Assembly: GCF_040545805.1 (NCBI RefSeq)
Contig: NZ_JBEPMO010000008.1
Location: 72,239-136,238 of the forward strand
Source: Moheibacter stercoris
GTDB lineage: Bacteria; Bacteroidota; Bacteroidia; Flavobacteriales; Weeksellaceae
Length of the DNA stretch: 64,000 nt
Reading direction: 5' to 3'
The position numbers were made by a program, and so were the translations under genes. This document shows, piece by piece, positions 61,208 through 64,000 of this stretch (its first letter is position 1; each line of letters opens with the position of its first letter). The notes below the pieces were generated by a model. That model was not told the DNA's origin, searched no databases, and worked only from the letters and a program-made list of their open reading frames with translations.

Positions 61208-63829
61208 ATGAAGAAGAATTATTTTTTGGCCGCGGCACTTGCCCTAGTGGTAAATACTGCTTGGTCACAATCTTCTCAAATTTTGCCAATAACTCAAAAT
61301 CATCTTATCAATCAAGCTGATCATTTCGGGTTAAAAGCTTCTGATTTGGAAGATTTACAGATCTCCACCCATTACCTAAATTCGAATAATAAGGTTGAAT
61401 ATGCCTATATACATCAGCATCTAGGCGGATATCCAATCTACAATGCAATTGCAAATTTAGCTTTGAAAGATGAAAAAGTTCTTTCGATGAATTCTACTTT
61501 TCAGCAAAACATCCATCAACGAATTGCAAATCAATCAGCTATTCAAGATTTGAATCAGTTTGCTTCAGTGGTAGCACAAGGATTGGGATTTGTATTGAAT
61601 GAATCTGCCTTTTTGAATTCCGATTTTCACAATCAATTGATGTATTATCCAACTGAAGATGGGAAGCTGAATTTAAGTTGGATCTTCCATTTGAACATCA
61701 TGGAAGAGAATCAATTGAAAATGATGGAATATGTAGCAAATGCTCAAACGGGAGAAATTTATGCAAGTCATAATCATTTATTGAGTTGTAGTTTCGACCA
61801 TGGAGCATTTGAAAATCCCACTACTGAATTCAAACAATCAGAAAATGTTCAATGGTTAAAAGAGCAATATCAAACAGCAACTTTAAATGACAATGCATCG
61901 TACCGAGTTTTCAAATTACCTGTTGAGGCACCGACTTTTGGGGAACGCTCGATGGTTAATAATCCGGCAGATCCTATCGCTTCGCCATTTGGTTGGCACG
62001 ATACCAATGGAGCGCCTGGTCATGAATCGACCTTGACTCATGGAAATAATGTCAAAGCAGTAAATGATCAAAACAGTGCAGGTTTGAATTGGTTGTACAA
62101 CGGTGGATCTTATACGTTCACTGGGTATGCCGATGGTGGAACTAATTTGAATTTTGACTTCCCGATTGATTTCACTCGAAATTTATACGAAAGCTATGAT
62201 GCTTCTACAACCAATTTGTTCTACATGAACAATATGTTGCATGATGTATGGTATCAATACGGATTTACCGAACAAGCTGGAAATTTCCAATTGAACAATT
62301 ATGGAAATGGAGGTGTCGGCACCGATGAAGTTTATGCATTTGGACAAACAGGTGAAGCGATGGGCTCTATGAACAATGCCATGTTTGGAACACCTCCAGA
62401 AGGTGGAAATCCGTATATGATCATGTTTATGTGGACATCCAATGAAGGCGATTCTCATTTATTTGCAGTCAATACAGCTGGAACCCATCAAGGAAATTAC
62501 AATGGTGAATTAGCTAGTTTTGGCCCAGGAATTCCTACTCCGCCTATCACAGAGAATTTGGCGGTTGTAATCGATGACAATGCCAATGGAGGAAGCAATG
62601 CCAATGACGGATGCGAAAACATCATCAATGCAGCACAATTAAACGGTAAAATTGCAATGATCCAACGAGGAAATTGTGATTTTGTGGTAAAGGTTAAAAA
62701 AGCACAAGATGCGGGTGCAAAAGCGGTCGTAATGGTCAACAATGTTGCAGGAGCACCTATTGTAATGGGTGGAACTGATAACACCATTACCATTCCTTCA
62801 GTGATGATTAGCATGAATGATGGTAATCCTATTATTGATGCTGTTTTGGACGGAACAACTTTAAATGGTTCTGTTCCCAAAGATGGACATTGGGACGGAT
62901 ACAAAGATGGATCATTTGACAATGGAATTGTTGCACACGAATACGGACATGGAATTTCCAATCGTTTAACCGGTGGTCCAAATACCACAAGCTGTTTGAA
63001 TAATCAAGAACAAATGGGTGAAGGTTGGAGTGATTTCATTGGATTGGTTATGACCATTGAGCCAGGCGATCAAGGAACTGATGGTAGAGGAATTGGCACG
63101 TATGCCGTTTCTCAACCAACAACCGGTGTTGGAATTCGTCCAAGTAGATATTCAACCGATATGTCTGTGAATAGCTCAACCTACAACACCATCAAATCTG
63201 TTTCGGTTCCTCATGGAGTTGGATATGTTTGGGCAACGATGTTGTGGGAAATGACCTGGGAATTAATCGGGAAATATGGATTTGATCCAAATATTTATAC
63301 AGGAACAGGTGGTAACAATGTCGCGATGCAATTGGTTACAGATGGCATGAAATTACAACCATGTAACCCAGGTTTTGTAACGGGTAGAGATGCTATTTTG
63401 GAAGCTGACTTGATTTACAACAACGGTGAGAATCGTTGTCATATTTGGAAAGCTTTTGCAAAACGTGGTTTAGGCTTTGGGGCTTCTCAAGGAAGTCCGA
63501 ACAATGTGATGGATGGAACTCAATCTTTTGATATGCCGCCAACCGAAGTTTTGGATTGCACCAATATGGCAACCACTGATTTGGAGAACAACAGCATGAG
63601 TTTGTATCCGAATCCAACCAAAGGTGAATTTTATTTGTTAACCGAAAAAGCATTTGGAGATTCCAATGTGAGCATCAAAGATGTTACGGGTAAAGTTGTA
63701 CAAGAAACGATTGTAAATTTTTCAAATAAACGAGCAGCAATCAATGTTCAAAATTTACCAGCAGGTGTTTATGTCATTTCTGTTGATACAGCTGATGGAA
63801 AAATCACCAAGAAATTGATTAAAAAATAA
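61208..63829 (+). CDS. M36 (fungalysin) metalloprotease with PA domain and T9SS sorting domain
   Basis: 873 residues. A signal peptide (LAAALALVVNTAWSQ) and FTP-like propeptide (about 25-190; HQHLGGYPIYNAIANLAL) are followed by the M36 catalytic domain. An inserted PA domain (about 440-560; KIAMIQRGNCDFVVKVKKAQDAGAKAVVMVNN) precedes the zinc motif HEYGHG (H577, E578, H581), with third ligand E605 in MGEGWSDF. The C-terminus is a T9SS type A tail (LYPNPTKGEFYL, LPAGVYVIS). A secreted endopeptidase, likely involved in protein digestion together with the periplasmic S46 and M28 exopeptidases in this window. Confidence 0.95.
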   Translation: MKKNYFLAAALALVVNTAWSQSSQILPITQNHLINQADHFGLKASDLEDLQISTHYLNSNNKVEYAYIHQHLGGYPIYNAIANLALKDEKVLSMNSTFQQNIHQRIANQSAIQDLNQFASVVAQGLGFVLNESAFLNSDFHNQLMYYPTEDGKLNLSWIFHLNIMEENQLKMMEYVANAQTGEIYASHNHLLSCSFDHGAFENPTTEFKQSENVQWLKEQYQTATLNDNASYRVFKLPVEAPTFGERSMVNNPADPIASPFGWHDTNGAPGHESTLTHGNNVKAVNDQNSAGLNWLYNGGSYTFTGYADGGTNLNFDFPIDFTRNLYESYDASTTNLFYMNNMLHDVWYQYGFTEQAGNFQLNNYGNGGVGTDEVYAFGQTGEAMGSMNNAMFGTPPEGGNPYMIMFMWTSNEGDSHLFAVNTAGTHQGNYNGELASFGPGIPTPPITENLAVVIDDNANGGSNANDGCENIINAAQLNGKIAMIQRGNCDFVVKVKKAQDAGAKAVVMVNNVAGAPIVMGGTDNTITIPSVMISMNDGNPIIDAVLDGTTLNGSVPKDGHWDGYKDGSFDNGIVAHEYGHGISNRLTGGPNTTSCLNNQEQMGEGWSDFIGLVMTIEPGDQGTDGRGIGTYAVSQPTTGVGIRPSRYSTDMSVNSSTYNTIKSVSVPHGVGYVWATMLWEMTWELIGKYGFDPNIYTGTGGNNVAMQLVTDGMKLQPCNPGFVTGRDAILEADLIYNNGENRCHIWKAFAKRGLGFGASQGSPNNVMDGTQSFDMPPTEVLDCTNMATTDLENNSMSLYPNPTKGEFYLLTEKAFGDSNVSIKDVTGKVVQETIVNFSNKRAAINVQNLPAGVYVISVDTADGKITKKLIKK

Positions 63830-63849
63830 GTTTAATTCAACTCAAAATA

Positions 63850-63888
63850 AAATCCGTCTCGAAACAATTCAAGACGGATTTTTTTTAT
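63850..63888 (+). terminator. Terminator of the M36 protease gene
   Basis: AATCCGTCT pairs with AGACGGATT across a loop of about 12 nt, followed by T8. Confidence 0.85.
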
Positions 63889-63906
63889 TTAGATGATTAA
63901 ATATTA

Positions 63907-64000
63907 TACTTAATACTTAATACTTAATACTTAATACTTAATACTTAATACTTAATACTTAATACTTAATACTTAATACTTAATACTTAATACTTAATAC
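63907..64000. repeat. Heptanucleotide tandem repeat (TACTTAA)n
   Basis: At least 13 perfect copies of the 7-bp unit TACTTAA run from 63907 and continue past the window edge. Every frame contains stops, so it is non-coding. Position after a terminator is intergenic. Confidence 0.97.

Noticed and set aside
62497..62988. 163-codon open frame antisense to the M36 protease
   Set aside because: Complementary to conserved protease and PA-domain codons, with no signal or family features.
63907..64000. Tandem repeat considered as a CRISPR array
   Set aside because: Units are 7 bp and contiguous with no spacers, so it is a simple-sequence repeat.

Overview
The window is a 64 kb, AT-rich chromosomal segment of a member of the Bacteroidota, most likely class Flavobacteriia (order Flavobacteriales). 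Four things point there. Promoters repeatedly match the Bacteroidota -7 box TAnnTTTG, sometimes with a TTG or TTTG -33 element about 20 bp upstream, and Shine-Dalgarno sequences are scarce. Three secreted proteins end in type IX secretion (T9SS) type A sorting domains. Lineage-typical families are present (S46 dipeptidyl peptidase, YfhO, DUF3810, DUF4834-like, TPR histidine kinase). The genome carries a eukaryotic-type NADP isocitrate dehydrogenase. Genus cannot be fixed from this sequence alone. I see no phage, insertion sequence, CRISPR array or rRNA; the one tRNA is tRNA-Leu(GAG).

Layout. 1-2.1 kb: end of sucA, then sucB (2-oxoglutarate dehydrogenase). 2.1-2.5 kb: a gene-poor gap holding two tandem, minus-strand transcription units (promoter, CU-rich motif, terminator hairpin), probably small RNAs. 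2.6-7 kb: PepD dipeptidase, then a TPR histidine kinase/LuxR-type response regulator pair. 7.1-11.4 kb: two tandemly duplicated T9SS-secreted proteins with duplicated promoters, an OmpA-family protein and a lipoprotein. 11.6-18.6 kb: glycosyltransferase, histidine phosphatase, secreted FG-GAP protein, and the operon DUF6263-like lipoprotein, DUF4834-like protein, YfhO. 18.8-25.5 kb: amino-acid permease, tRNA-Leu, FMN reductase, aspS, an apparently autoregulated Fic protein, and a GT2 glycosyltransferase. 25.6-31 kb: hppD, a ygiBC-like operon and a DPP7-like S46 peptidase. 31-36.3 kb: hemW, two alpha/beta hydrolases (one with an extra domain), murI, rocD. 36.4-40.5 kb: two apparently related secreted proteins flanking a DUF3810 protein, then icd. 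40.7-46.2 kb: truA and an MsbA-like exporter, three small paralogous lipoproteins, an M28 peptidase and a Sua5/YciO protein. 46.2-52.9 kb: a hypothetical secreted protein, yaaA, ankyrin protein, DEAD-box helicase, thioredoxin-like protein with TonB-dependent receptor, and birA. 53-57.8 kb: an operon of rsfS, ftsH, a LUD protein, cdsA and psd, then a His-rich lipoprotein. 57.8-64 kb: GT2, recR, sodium:solute symporter, a large M36 metalloprotease with T9SS domain, and a 7-bp tandem repeat running off the window end.

Most content is core metabolism (TCA cycle, tyrosine and ornithine catabolism, peptide and protein degradation, phosphatidylethanolamine synthesis). The accessory interest lies in regulatory and duplicated elements: the paired putative sRNAs, palindromic operators at the Fic and TonB-receptor promoters, the duplicated secreted-protein cassettes next to a two-component system, near-leaderless genes, and a lipoprotein family duplicated together with its terminator.
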